Positions 37,932-47,191 of a stretch of DNA of 64,000 nucleotides are shown in pieces. The position numbers and the translations under genes are program-made. The stretch lies in the NCBI RefSeq assembly GCF_900106975.1, contig NZ_FNNU01000001.1, positions 244,145-308,144 of the forward strand, read 5' to 3'. The notes below the pieces were generated by a model that saw nothing but the letters and a program-made list of their open reading frames with translations, made no database searches and had not been told where the DNA came from. Position 1 is the first letter of the stretch. Each line of letters opens with the position of its first letter. This DNA is from Pseudomonas kuykendallii. Its GTDB lineage: Bacteria > Pseudomonadota > Gammaproteobacteria > Pseudomonadales > Pseudomonadaceae.

Positions 37932-40727
37932 GTGACGCGGCTCTGGATCGCCATCGCCTTCATCTGCAGCCTGCTGCCCTGGTATGCCGGTACGGCGTCG
38001 GCGCAGGTGGTGGAAACCCCGGCAGCGGCGCTGGCGTCGGACTGGCAGATCCTGATCGACGATTCGGAGCAGCTCAAGCTCGAGGAAGTCATCGCCCAGC
38101 GCAGCCAGTTCAAGTCGCTGGGCCGGGAATCCTTCAGCATGCCCGCCGGCGAGCGCGCCATCTGGCTGCGCATCGAAACCCCCGCGCTGACCGACGTCCA
38201 CTGGCTCTGGCTGTACGCCCCGCGGGTCAAGTACCTCGACTTCTATCGCCTGCGCGACGGCCAGCTGGAGCGCCACGAGCACACCGGCGAATCCATGCCG
38301 ATGGCGGCCAGCACGCTGTCGTCTAACAGCTACCTGTTCGTCCTGCCGAATGACGGCAGCGTGCGCGAAACCTATATCCGCATGACTTCCAGCCACCCGC
38401 TGATGGTGTGGCTGAAGACCCTCGACAGCAGCGGCGTGGTCGACCTGGAACGTCCCGCCTACCTGTTCGGCACGCTGTTCGGCGCGCTCGGCCTGCTGAT
38501 GCTCTACAACCTCTTCCGCCTGGCCAACAACCGCGGCTTCGGCAACCTCTGGCTCAGCGGCTTCCACGCCTTGCTGCTGCTCAATGCGCTGGCCGAGTTC
38601 GGCGTGCTCGGCTACTGGCTGCCGAAAACCGGCAGCGGCTACAGCCTGGCGCTCTGCGCGGACATGGCGACGCTGGCCGCCGCCATCTGCCTGCTCGGCT
38701 TCATCCATTCGTTCTTCCGCAATACCCGTGTCGGCGAGGGCCTGAACTGGCTACCGATGGCCGGGATCATCGTCATCAGCGGCGTCGCCGCGGTGATCCT
38801 GCTTACCCGCGAGCTGTGGTACAGCGGCCTGATCAACCTGCTGATCCTGCTCGCCGCCGCCTGCGCGCTGATCACCGCCGCCTATCACCTGCGCCGTGGC
38901 TATCGCCCGGCGCGGCTGGTGGTACTGGCGGCCGGGACCTTCACCCTGGTGTTCCTGGCGCTGACGCCGATGCTCTTCGGCTTCGTGCAGATGAGCCCCG
39001 GCTGGCTGGAAATCATCCTGTTCGGCAGCGCCGCGTTCTGCGGCCTGCTGCTCAGCCTGTCGCTCAGCGATCGCCAGCGCCAGTTGAGGGCCGACCGCCT
39101 GACCGAGCACACCGCGCTGGCGGTGAGCGGCGCCGAGCTGCGCGCCAAGGCCGAGTTCCTGGCGAAAATCAGCCACGAGATCCGCACACCGATGAATGGC
39201 GTGCTGGGCATGACCGAACTGCTGCTCGGCACCCCGCTGTCGGCGAAGCAGCGCGACTACGTGCAGACCATCCACAGCGCCGGCAACGAGCTGCTCGGCC
39301 TGATCAACGAGATTCTCGACATCTCGCGCCTGGAGTCCGGGCAGATCGAACTGGACGACGTGCAGTTCGACCTCAACGCCCTGCTCGACGATTGCCTGGA
39401 CATCTTCCGCGCCAAGGCCGAGCAGCAGCAGGTCGAGCTGATCAGCTTCATCCAGCCGCAGGTGCCGAGGGTGATCAGCGGAGACCCGACGCGCCTGCGC
39501 CAGACCCTGCTGAGCCTGCTGGACAACGCCTTCAAACAGACCGACGAGGGCGAAATCCTTCTCGTCGTCGCGCTCGATACCAGCGGCGAGCAGACCCGCC
39601 TGCGCATCGCCGTGCAGGACAGCGGCCGGCCGCTGCAGAGCGAAGACCGCGAGGCATTGCTCAACGCGGAACTGCACAGCCGCGACTTCCTGGCCGCGAC
39701 CCGCGTCGGCGGGCGCCTCGGGTTGATCATTTCGCGCCAGCTGGTGCGCCTGATGCAGGGCGAGTTCGGCGTGCAGAGCGGCGGCCAGCAGGGCAACACC
39801 CTGTGGCTGACGCTGCCGCTAGATCCCGAGCGCCTGGAGCAGCCGCCCGCCGACCTGGAAAGCCCGCTGCTCGGCGCACGCCTGCTGGTGGTCGACGACA
39901 ACGACACCTGCCGCAAGGTGCTGATGCAGCAATGCACCGTGTGGGGCCTGCAGGTCAGCGCGGTGGCCTCGGGCAAGGAGGCGCTGGCGCTGCTGCGCAC
40001 CAAGGCGCACCTGCGCGACTACTTCGACGTGGTCCTGCTCGATCAGGACATGCCCGGAATGACCGGCCTGCAACTGGCGACCAAGATCAAGGAAGACCCC
40101 AGCCTCAACCACGACATCCTGCTGATCATGCTCACCGGCATCAGCAACGCGCCGAGCAAGATCATCGCGCGCAACGCCGGGATCAAACGCATCCTCGCCA
40201 AGCCGGTCGCCGGCTATGCGCTGAAGACCACCCTCGCCGACGAACTCGCGCAACGCGGCAAGAGCGCGGCCCCGAGCGAGGCGCCTGACGTGCCGGCGCT
40301 GGACGTGCCGAGCGACTTCCGCATCCTCGTCGCGGAAGACAACAGCATTTCCACCAAGGTCATCCGCGGCATGCTGAACAAGCTCAACCTGGAGCCGGAC
40401 ACCGCCAGCAACGGCGAGGAAGCGCTCAGCGCGATGAAGACCAGGCACTACGACCTGGTGCTGATGGACTGCGAGATGCCGGTCCTCGACGGCTTCTCCG
40501 CCACCGAGCAACTGCGCGAATGGGAGACCCGGGAGGGCCGCCGGCGCACGCCGATCGTCGCCCTCACCGCGCACATCCTGGTCGAGCACAAGGAACGCGC
40601 GCGCAAGGTCGGCATGGACGGCCACATGGCCAAGCCGGTGGAGCTGTCGCAACTGCGCGAGATGATCCAGCAATGGGTCGGCGCCAGGCAGAGCAGCCAT
40701 GCCGAAGGCAGCGCGCTGATCGAGTAA
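37932..40727 (+). CDS. retS: Hybrid sensor kinase RetS
   Basis: Orphan hybrid sensor that, in P. aeruginosa, binds GacS and blocks it, favouring acute virulence and motility over biofilm and type VI secretion. Order in the 931 residues: signal peptide (to ~25, ending GTASAQ), periplasmic 7TMR-DISMED2 domain (~35-170), seven-segment 7TMR-DISM membrane region (~185-380), histidine kinase with His415 in [16 protein letters not shown], ATPase-like domain, receiver 1 (Asp704, [11 protein letters not shown]) and receiver 2 (Asp846, [12 protein letters not shown]). I chose GTG 37932: AAAGGA lies 8 bases upstream and it starts at the signal peptide; the frame upstream runs through the purD terminator. 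Position after purD is conserved. Confidence 0.95.
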   Translation: MTRLWIAIAFICSLLPWYAGTASAQVVETPAAALASDWQILIDDSEQLKLEEVIAQRSQFKSLGRESFSMPAGERAIWLRIETPALTDVHWLWLYAPRVKYLDFYRLRDGQLERHEHTGESMPMAASTLSSNSYLFVLPNDGSVRETYIRMTSSHPLMVWLKTLDSSGVVDLERPAYLFGTLFGALGLLMLYNLFRLANNRGFGNLWLSGFHALLLLNALAEFGVLGYWLPKTGSGYSLALCADMATLAAAICLLGFIHSFFRNTRVGEGLNWLPMAGIIVISGVAAVILLTRELWYSGLINLLILLAAACALITAAYHLRRGYRPARLVVLAAGTFTLVFLALTPMLFGFVQMSPGWLEIILFGSAAFCGLLLSLSLSDRQRQLRADRLTEHTALAVSGAELRAKAEFLAKISHEIRTPMNGVLGMTELLLGTPLSAKQRDYVQTIHSAGNELLGLINEILDISRLESGQIELDDVQFDLNALLDDCLDIFRAKAEQQQVELISFIQPQVPRVISGDPTRLRQTLLSLLDNAFKQTDEGEILLVVALDTSGEQTRLRIAVQDSGRPLQSEDREALLNAELHSRDFLAATRVGGRLGLIISRQLVRLMQGEFGVQSGGQQGNTLWLTLPLDPERLEQPPADLESPLLGARLLVVDDNDTCRKVLMQQCTVWGLQVSAVASGKEALALLRTKAHLRDYFDVVLLDQDMPGMTGLQLATKIKEDPSLNHDILLIMLTGISNAPSKIIARNAGIKRILAKPVAGYALKTTLADELAQRGKSAAPSEAPDVPALDVPSDFRILVAEDNSISTKVIRGMLNKLNLEPDTASNGEEALSAMKTRHYDLVLMDCEMPVLDGFSATEQLREWETREGRRRTPIVALTAHILVEHKERARKVGMDGHMAKPVELSQLREMIQQWVGARQSSHAEGSALIE

Positions 40728-40777
40728 GCGTTCCGCGCCGCCAACCCCGCCTTTTTATACTCCTGCCGAGAACCCGC

Positions 40778-41374
40778 ATGTCTGCCGCGCTGTTCAGTCT
40801 CTACCTCAAGTTGCTGGTGCTCTACAGCCCGTTCTTCGTGCTGTCCTGCTTCATCGGCATGACCCGCGGCTACACGCTGAAAGAGCGCAAGCGGCTCGCC
40901 TGGCGCGTCGCCAGCGGGGTGTTCGTCGCCAGCATGCTGCTCTATCTGTTCGGCACGCACATCTTCGTGCTGTTCGGCATCACCATCGACGCCTTCCGCA
41001 TCGGCGCCGGCAGCGTGCTGTTCATCTCGGCGCTGGGCATGGCCCAGGGCAAATCCGTGGTGCAGAGCGACAACCTGCAGCAGGACGTGACCATCGTGCC
41101 GCTGACCATCCCGATCACCGTCGGCCCCGGCACCATCGGCGCGCTGCTGGTGATGGGCGCCAGCCAGCCGCACTGGAACGACAAGCTGCTGGCGGTGGGC
41201 GGCATCTTCCTCGCCAGCGTCACCGTCGGCATGGTGCTGTTCCTCTCCGGACGCTTCGAGCGCCTGCTCGGCGAGCAGGGGCTGCAGATCGTCAGCCGCC
41301 TGATGGGGCTTTTTGTCTGCGCGCTGGCGGCGCAGATCATCTTCACCGGCGTGAAGAACTACCTTTCGCTCTGA
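40778..41374 (+). CDS. MarC family integral membrane protein
   Basis: A 198-residue protein with about six hydrophobic segments, matching the MarC/UPF0056 family. Landmarks are the N-terminal YSPFFVLSCFIGMTRGYT and the conserved TIVPLTIPITVGPGTIGALL loop. The family was once linked to multiple antibiotic resistance but its function is unknown. The ATG at 40778 is used; the reading frame extends upstream inside retS without meaning. It lies 50 bases after retS and in the same direction, so transcription from retS is possible. Confidence 0.87.
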   Translation: MSAALFSLYLKLLVLYSPFFVLSCFIGMTRGYTLKERKRLAWRVASGVFVASMLLYLFGTHIFVLFGITIDAFRIGAGSVLFISALGMAQGKSVVQSDNLQQDVTIVPLTIPITVGPGTIGALLVMGASQPHWNDKLLAVGGIFLASVTVGMVLFLSGRFERLLGEQGLQIVSRLMGLFVCALAAQIIFTGVKNYLSL

Positions 41375-41502
41375 TTTGGTGCAATCCGGCACCCATGCGT
41401 TTTTCACGGTCGCGCGCGCGCACCACGACGGACCGCTGAAAATCGACTACCGCCTGCCTGCCGGAATGACCAAGCCGCTTCAAATCAAGGGTTTGCACGC
41501 CT

Positions 41503-41518
41503 TGGCACGGATGCTGCG
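41503..41518 (+). promoter_or_regulatory. Sigma-54 promoter for the urt operon
   Basis: TGGCACG, 4 bases, CTGCG: a perfect -24 element and a -12 element differing from TTGCW at two positions, with the invariant GG and GC ten bases apart. It lies about 95 bases before the urtA ATG in an otherwise gene-free 237-base region. RpoN control fits nitrogen-limitation regulation of urea uptake, with NtrC the expected activator, though I did not find a convincing NtrC site. Confidence 0.8.
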
Positions 41519-41611
41519 ATTGCTGCGTTGACGAATTGACGCAGGCGCGAGCCGGGAGCGTCGTTTCGCGAACAACGATGCGCATGGACCCAGCCACGGA
41601 GTCGCACCCTA

Positions 41612-42880
41612 ATGAAACGCCGTCCCTTTCTGAAATCCACACTCGCTGCCAGTGCCCTTGTGCTCAGCGGGCTGTTTCCGTTCACCGCACACGCCGCCGA
41701 CACCATCAAGGTCGGCATCCTGCATTCCCTTTCCGGCACCATGGCGATCTCCGAGACCTCGCTGAAAGACATGGCGCTGATGACCATCGACGAGATCAAC
41801 GCCAAAGGCGGCGTGCTCGGCAAGAAACTCGAGCCGGTGGTCGTCGACCCGGCGTCCAACTGGCCGCTGTTCGCCGAGAAGGGCCGCCAGTTGCTGACGC
41901 AGGACAAGGTGGCCGTGACCTTCGGCTGCTGGACCTCGGTGTCGCGCAAATCGGTACTGCCGGTCTATGAAGAACTCAACGGCCTGCTGTTCTACCCCGT
42001 GCAGTACGAAGGCGAAGAGATGTCGCCGAACGTGTTCTACACCGGTGCGGCGCCGAACCAGCAGGCGATCCCGGCCGTCGAGTACCTGATGAGCGAGGAT
42101 GGCGGCGCTGCCAAGCGTTTCTTCCTGCTCGGCACCGACTACGTCTACCCGCGCACCACCAACAAGATTCTGCGCAGCTTCCTGCACAGCAAGGGCGTCG
42201 CCGACAAGGACATCGAAGAGGTCTACACCCCGTTCGGCCACAGCGATTACCAGACCATCGTCGCCAACATCAAGAAGTTCGCCGCCGGCGGCAAGACCGC
42301 CGTGGTCTCCACCGTCAACGGCGACTCCAACGTGCCGTTCTACAAGGAACTGGCCAACCAGGGCATCGAAGCCACCGACATCCCGGTGGTCGCCTTCTCG
42401 GTCGGCGAGGAAGAACTGCGCGGCATCGACACCAAGCCGCTGGTGGGGCAACTGGCCGCCTGGAACTACTTCCAGTCCGTGGATAACCCGGTGAACGAGA
42501 AATTCGTCGCCGCCTGGAAGGCCTACGCCAAGGCCAAGAAACTGCCGAACGCCGACACCGTGGTCACCAACGACCCGATGGAAGCCACCTACGTCGGCAT
42601 CCACATGTGGGCGCAGGCGGTCGAGAAGGCCGGCACCACCGACGTCGACAAGGTGCGCGACGCCATGGCCGGGCAGACCTTCGCCGCGCCGGACGGCTAC
42701 ACCATCAAGATGGACGAGAAGAACCACCACCTGCACAAGCCGGTGATGATCGGCGAAGTCCAGGAAGACGGGCAGTTCTCGGTGGTCTGGCAGACCGAAG
42801 GCCCGGTGCGCGCCGAGCCCTGGAGCCCCTACATCGAAGGCAACGACAAGAAGCCTGACCACCCGATGAAGAGCAACTGA
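41612..42880 (+). CDS. urtA: Urea ABC transporter substrate-binding protein
   Basis: Periplasmic receptor that captures urea and short amides for the UrtBCDE transporter. The 422-residue protein has an N-terminal signal MKRRPFLKSTLAASALVL with a twin-arginine-like RRPFLK motif and a cleavage site after AHA (about residue 29). The mature part begins DTIKVGILHSLSGTMAISET, as in amide-binding type I periplasmic proteins; FGCWTSVSRKSVLPVYEELN and GLLFYPVQYEGEE are the UrtA/FmdD-type signatures. It is the first gene of the operon behind a sigma-54 promoter and is separated from urtB by a hairpin repeat, consistent with the receptor being made in excess. Confidence 0.96.
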   Translation: MKRRPFLKSTLAASALVLSGLFPFTAHAADTIKVGILHSLSGTMAISETSLKDMALMTIDEINAKGGVLGKKLEPVVVDPASNWPLFAEKGRQLLTQDKVAVTFGCWTSVSRKSVLPVYEELNGLLFYPVQYEGEEMSPNVFYTGAAPNQQAIPAVEYLMSEDGGAAKRFFLLGTDYVYPRTTNKILRSFLHSKGVADKDIEEVYTPFGHSDYQTIVANIKKFAAGGKTAVVSTVNGDSNVPFYKELANQGIEATDIPVVAFSVGEEELRGIDTKPLVGQLAAWNYFQSVDNPVNEKFVAAWKAYAKAKKLPNADTVVTNDPMEATYVGIHMWAQAVEKAGTTDVDKVRDAMAGQTFAAPDGYTIKMDEKNHHLHKPVMIGEVQEDGQFSVVWQTEGPVRAEPWSPYIEGNDKKPDHPMKSN

Positions 42881-42894
42881 TCCAGGCGCACCCT

Positions 42895-42934
42895 CTGCAG
42901 GAGCGAGCGCGCTCGCCGGCGCCCGTTCCTGCAG
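42895..42934. repeat. REP element between urtA and urtB
   Basis: CTGCAGGA and TCCTGCAG form the outer stem and enclose a GC-rich palindromic core (GCGAGCGCGCTCGC). The sequence resembles the common Pseudomonas GTAGGAGCGAGC REP class. Placed directly after the binding-protein gene, it could stabilise the urtA message or attenuate read-through. Confidence 0.7.
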
Positions 42935-43006
42935 CGTCCGTGTTCATTCCGCCCGGCCCACGCTCCCGTGGCCGGGCAGGATGACCGTGATCCGAAGGAC
43001 ACCGAT

Positions 43007-44578
43007 ATGCCCTCTGCCGTCCACCGCCTAATCCTGGCCTGCCTGCTCCTGCTCCCCGCAGCGGCGCATGCCGGAGATGCCACCGATTTCGTCGCCGCCA
43101 ATCCGTCCGCGCAGGCCAGCCTGCTGGAACGATGGGCCGCGCAACCCGATCCGGCCCGCCTGCCGCTGATCGAGGCGCTGCAGGATGGCCGCCTGGCCGC
43201 CGACAGCGCGAAAGTCCCGTTCATCGAGGAGAACGGCGCCTTCCGGGCCGCCGAAGGCAATGCCGTACCGGCCGACGCGCCACGCAAGCTGCGCCTGAAC
43301 AACCGCCTGCGCGGCCTCGCCAACACCGCCCTGGCCAGCCACCGGCTGCTCGCCGAGGACGCCGGCCTGCGCCTGGCCGCCGCCGAGCAACTGCAGAAGA
43401 GCGCTCGCCCGGAGCAACTCGGCCTGCTCAACCAGCGCGTCGCCGCGGAACAGGACGACGCCGTGCGCGATGCCCTGAGCCTGGCGCTGGCCAACCTGCA
43501 ACTGGTCGACCCGGACCCTGCCGTGCGCCTGGCCGCCGTGCGCCTGCTTGGCGAAACCGGCCAGCCGCTGGCGCGCACGCGCCTCGAAACGCTGCTCGAC
43601 CCGGCCGTGGAACAGGACGCCGGCGTGCGCACCGCGGCGCAAACCAGCCTGTCGCAGGTCAAACGCAAACTGCTGATCGGCGAACTCATCGGCCAGGCGT
43701 TCTCCGGCATGAGCCTGGGCTCGATCCTGCTGCTCGCCGCCCTCGGCCTGGCGATCACTTTCGGGCTGCTCGGGGTGATCAACATGGCCCACGGCGAGAT
43801 GCTGATGCTCGGCGCCTACTCCACCTACGTGGTCCAGCTGCTGTTCCAGCGCCTGGCCCCCGACGCCCTGGCGTTCTACCCGCTGGCAGCGCTGCCGGTG
43901 GCGTTCTTCGTCACCGCGGCGATCGGCATGGCGCTGGAACGCACGGTGATCCGCCACCTCTACGGCCGCCCGCTGGAAACCCTGCTGGCCACCTGGGGCA
44001 TCAGCCTGATGCTGATCCAGCTGGTGCGCATCGTCTTCGGCGCGCAGAACGTCGAGGTCGCCAACCCGTCCTGGTTGTCCGGCGGCGTGCAGGTGCTGCC
44101 CAACCTGGTGCTGCCGTACAACCGCATCGTGATCATCGGTTTCGCCCTGTTCGTGGTGGCGCTGACCTGGCTGCTGCTGAACAAGACCCGCCTGGGGCTG
44201 AACGTCCGCGCGGTGACGCAGAACCGCAACATGGCCGCCTGCTGCGGCGTCGCCACCGGCCGCGTGGACATGCTCGCCTTCGGCCTCGGCTCGGGCATCG
44301 CCGGCCTCGGCGGCGTGGCGCTGTCGCAGATCGGCAACGTCGGCCCGGACCTCGGCCAGAGCTACATCATCGACTCCTTCCTGGTGGTGGTGCTCGGCGG
44401 CGTCGGCCAGCTGGCCGGCAGCGTGCTGGCCGCGTTCGGCCTGGGCATCGCCAACAAGATCCTCGAACCGCAGATCGGCGCCGTGCTGGGCAAGATCCTG
44501 ATCCTCGCGCTGATCATCCTGTTCATCCAGAAGCGCCCGCAGGGGCTCTTCGCGCTGAAAGGACGGGTGATCGATTGA
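43007..44578 (+). CDS. urtB: Urea ABC transporter permease UrtB
   Basis: One of two LivH-type permeases of the urea transporter. The 523-residue protein has a signal-like start (LILACLLLLPAAAHA) and a periplasmic, helical, HEAT-like region up to about residue 220 (repeated ARLAAVRLLGETG-like text). The membrane domain from ~235 has SGMSLGSILLLAALGLAITF, GVINMAHGEMLMLGAYS and a C-terminal VLGGVGQLAGSVLAAFGLG, typical of branched-chain amino acid/urea permeases. The N-terminal extension distinguishes UrtB from LivH. ATG 43007 has AAGGA 8 bases upstream. It is 97 bases before urtC. Confidence 0.95.
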   Translation: MPSAVHRLILACLLLLPAAAHAGDATDFVAANPSAQASLLERWAAQPDPARLPLIEALQDGRLAADSAKVPFIEENGAFRAAEGNAVPADAPRKLRLNNRLRGLANTALASHRLLAEDAGLRLAAAEQLQKSARPEQLGLLNQRVAAEQDDAVRDALSLALANLQLVDPDPAVRLAAVRLLGETGQPLARTRLETLLDPAVEQDAGVRTAAQTSLSQVKRKLLIGELIGQAFSGMSLGSILLLAALGLAITFGLLGVINMAHGEMLMLGAYSTYVVQLLFQRLAPDALAFYPLAALPVAFFVTAAIGMALERTVIRHLYGRPLETLLATWGISLMLIQLVRIVFGAQNVEVANPSWLSGGVQVLPNLVLPYNRIVIIGFALFVVALTWLLLNKTRLGLNVRAVTQNRNMAACCGVATGRVDMLAFGLGSGIAGLGGVALSQIGNVGPDLGQSYIIDSFLVVVLGGVGQLAGSVLAAFGLGIANKILEPQIGAVLGKILILALIILFIQKRPQGLFALKGRVID

Positions 44579-44675
44579 TGGCCAGCCCGAACGCTCTCCA
44601 GATCGCCAGCGCGCCGCTGAACAACGCCTCGTGCCCCGCCCGGCGCGCGACCGCCATTCAACAAGGACACCGTCG

Positions 44676-45755
44676 ATGAACCAGCCGCTCGCGCTCACCG
44701 CCGCGCAGAAAGCCGGCCCGCGCCTGACCCTCGCAGCGCTCGGCGCGGTGCTGGCGATCCTCGTCGCCCTGCCGCTGCTTTCGCTGCTGCCGGCGGACAA
44801 CCCGCTGCAGGTCTCCGCCTACACCCTGACGCTGGTCGGCAAGATCCTCTGCTACGCCATCGTCGCCCTCGCCCTCGACCTGGTGTGGGGCTATGCCGGG
44901 CTGCTGTCGCTCGGCCACGGCCTGTTCTTCGCCCTCGGCGGCTATGCCATGGGCATGTATCTGATGCGCCAGACCGCCGGCGACGGCCTGCCGGCCTTCA
45001 TGGGCTTCCTCGCCTGGACCGAGCTGCCCTGGTACTGGTACGGCACCTCCAGCTTCCTCTGGTCGATGTGCCTGGTGGTGCTGGCGCCGGGTCTGCTGGC
45101 GCTGGTGTTCGGCTTCTTCGCCTTCCGCTCGCGGATCAAGGGCGTTTACTTCTCGATCATGACCCAGGCGCTGACCTTCGCCGGCATGCTGCTGTTCTTC
45201 CGTAACGAGACCGGCTTCGGCGGCAACAACGGCTTCACCGGCTTCTCCACCCTGCTCGGCTTCGGCATCACCGCGCCGGGCACCCGCGCGGTGCTCTTCC
45301 TCGCCACCGTGGCGCTGCTGGTGATCAGCCTGGCGCTGGGCTGGGGGCTGGCGCGAAGCAAGTTCGGCCGGGTGCTCACCGCGCTGCGCGATGCCGAGAA
45401 CCGGCTGATGTTCTGCGGCTACGATCCGCGCGGCTACAAGCTGTTCGTCTGGGTGCTGTCCGCCGTGCTCTGCGGCCTGGCCGGCGCGCTCTACGTGCCG
45501 CAGGTGGGCATCATCAACCCCAGCGAGATGGCCCCGACGCAGTCCATCGAGGCCGCCGTGTGGGTCGCCCTCGGCGGGCGCGGCACGCTGATCGGCCCGC
45601 TGCTCGGCGCCGGCATCGTCAACGGCATGAAGAGCTGGTTCACCGTGGCCTTCCCGGAGTACTGGCTGTTCTTCCTCGGCGCCCTGTTCATCATCGTCAC
45701 GCTGTTCCTGCCCAAAGGCGTCATCGGCCTGCTGCGCCGCAAGGGAGAACAGTGA
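44676..45755 (+). CDS. urtC: Urea ABC transporter permease UrtC
   Basis: Second (LivM-type) permease of the urea transporter. The 359-residue protein has 8-10 membrane segments; signatures include LDLVWGYAGLLSLGHGLFFA, TGFGGNNGFTGFSTLLGF and ALGGRGTLIGPLLGAGIVNG. ATG 44676 is preceded by AAGGA. Its TGA overlaps the urtD ATG by one base (TGATG), so UrtC and UrtD are translationally coupled. Confidence 0.95.
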   Translation: MNQPLALTAAQKAGPRLTLAALGAVLAILVALPLLSLLPADNPLQVSAYTLTLVGKILCYAIVALALDLVWGYAGLLSLGHGLFFALGGYAMGMYLMRQTAGDGLPAFMGFLAWTELPWYWYGTSSFLWSMCLVVLAPGLLALVFGFFAFRSRIKGVYFSIMTQALTFAGMLLFFRNETGFGGNNGFTGFSTLLGFGITAPGTRAVLFLATVALLVISLALGWGLARSKFGRVLTALRDAENRLMFCGYDPRGYKLFVWVLSAVLCGLAGALYVPQVGIINPSEMAPTQSIEAAVWVALGGRGTLIGPLLGAGIVNGMKSWFTVAFPEYWLFFLGALFIIVTLFLPKGVIGLLRRKGEQ

Positions 45756-46612
45756 TGCATGCCACCCCCGGACACTTCATGCTCGAACCCGCCTACGACC
45801 CGAACAGCGGCACCGGCACCGGCCGCGATGCGATCGGCCTCGGTCGCGCCTCCGGCCCCGGCCTGGACGTGCGCCACGGCACCCTCCTGACCCTGGAAGA
45901 CATCAACGTCAGCTTCGACGGCTTCAAGGCGCTGCGCGATCTGACCCTGTACATCGGCGTCGGCGAACTGCGCTGCATCATCGGCCCCAACGGCGCGGGC
46001 AAGACCACCCTGATGGACGTGATCACCGGCAAGACGCGCCCGGACAGCGGCCAGGCGTTCTTCGGCGAAAGCCTCGACCTGACCGAGATGAGCGAGGTGC
46101 AGATCGCTCAGGCCGGGATCGGTCGCAAATTCCAGAAGCCCACGGTGTTCGAGGCGCTCTCGGTGTTCGAGAACCTGGAGCTGGCGCAGAACGCCGACAA
46201 GTCGGTGTGGGCCAGCCTGCGTGCACGCCTTTCCGGCGAGCAGCGCGAGCGCATCGAGGACGTGCTCACCACGATCAAGCTGGACGCCTCGCGCCAGCGT
46301 CCGGCCGGGTTGCTTTCCCACGGGCAGAAGCAGTTCCTCGAGATCGGCATGCTGCTGGTGCAGGACCCGCAACTGCTGCTGCTCGACGAGCCGGTGGCGG
46401 GCATGACCGACGCCGAAACCGAATTCACCGCCGAGCTGTTCAAGGGCCTCGCCGGCAAGCACTCGCTGATGGTGGTGGAGCACGACATGGGCTTCGTCGG
46501 CAGCATCGCCGACCACGTCACCGTGCTGCACCAGGGCCACGTGCTCGCCGAAGGCTCGCTGGAGCAGGTGCAGGCGGACGAGCGGGTGATCGAGGTTTAC
46601 CTCGGCCGCTGA
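45755..46612 (+). CDS. urtD: Urea ABC transporter ATP-binding protein UrtD
   Basis: ATPase subunit (LivG type). The 285-residue protein has an N-terminal ~45-residue extension before the core, then Walker A GPNGAGKTT, the signature LLSHGQKQFLEIG and Walker B LLLLDEPVAGM, with switch His in VVEHDMGF. Its start overlaps the urtC stop. It is followed not by urtE but by about 580 bases of repeats; the stop codon TGA itself lies at the first base of the repeat array. Confidence 0.95.
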   Translation: MHATPGHFMLEPAYDPNSGTGTGRDAIGLGRASGPGLDVRHGTLLTLEDINVSFDGFKALRDLTLYIGVGELRCIIGPNGAGKTTLMDVITGKTRPDSGQAFFGESLDLTEMSEVQIAQAGIGRKFQKPTVFEALSVFENLELAQNADKSVWASLRARLSGEQRERIEDVLTTIKLDASRQRPAGLLSHGQKQFLEIGMLLVQDPQLLLLDEPVAGMTDAETEFTAELFKGLAGKHSLMVVEHDMGFVGSIADHVTVLHQGHVLAEGSLEQVQADERVIEVYLGR

Positions 46613-47150
46613 GCCTTCGGTGCGCATGGCGCACCCTACACGCCCGGCGTCTCCCGTAGGGTGCGCCGCGCGCCGAATGGAATACCGGAGCGTGGATGAC
46701 GCCGTCTTTCATCCACCGAAACAGCGCGCGGTGGATCGATGAAGCGCGATCCACCCTACGACACTGAGCCCTGGTGCGCATGGCGCACCCTACGCGCGCA
46801 GCCTCTCCCGTAGAGTGCGCCGCGCGCACCGAATGGAATACCGGAGCGTGGATGACGCCGTCTTTCCTCCACCGAAACAGCGCGCGGTGGATGGATGAAG
46901 CGCGATCCACCCTACGACACTGAGCCCTGGTGCGCATGGCGCACCCTACGTGCGCGGCCTCTCCCGTAGGGTGCGCCGCGCGCGCCGAATGGAATACCGG
47001 AGCGTGGATGACGCCGTCTTTCATCCACCGAAACAGCGCGCGGTGGATCGATGAAGCGATCCACCCTACGACACTGAGCCCAGGTGCGCATGGCGCACCC
47101 TACGCGCGCGGCCTCTCCCGTAGGGTGCGCCGCGCGCACCGAATGGAACC
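46611..47150. repeat. Tandem array of ~155 bp composite palindromic units between urtD and urtE
   Basis: Three full units begin with GAGCC at 46611, 46766 and 46922 (periods 155, 156 and 154), and a partial fourth from 47076 stops near 47150. Each unit carries module A, GGCGCACCCTACG facing CGTAGGGTGCGCC, and module B, a GTGGATGA...TCATCCACCG hairpin followed by GCGGTGGATCGATGAAGCG and GATCCACCCTACG. Units differ at scattered bases (for example the third lacks CG in GAAGCGCGATCC). The ORFs on both strands here (MRMAHPTRAASPVGCAAR and similar) are translated repeats. No gene is in 46613-47191 and the urtE SD lies beyond the array. Confidence 0.9.
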
Positions 47151-47191
47151 ACCGGGCGGACGACACCGCCCTCCTTTTCAAGGACATCCAC

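Noticed and set aside
41378..41393. GGTGC-N6-GCACC dyad upstream of the sigma-54 promoter as an NtrC site
   Set aside because: NtrC sites have the half-sites in the opposite order (GCACC first, GGTGC second), so the dyad does not fit.
46611..47150. CRISPR array
   Set aside because: The units are about 155 bp with no short repeat/unique spacer alternation; there are no cas genes in the window.
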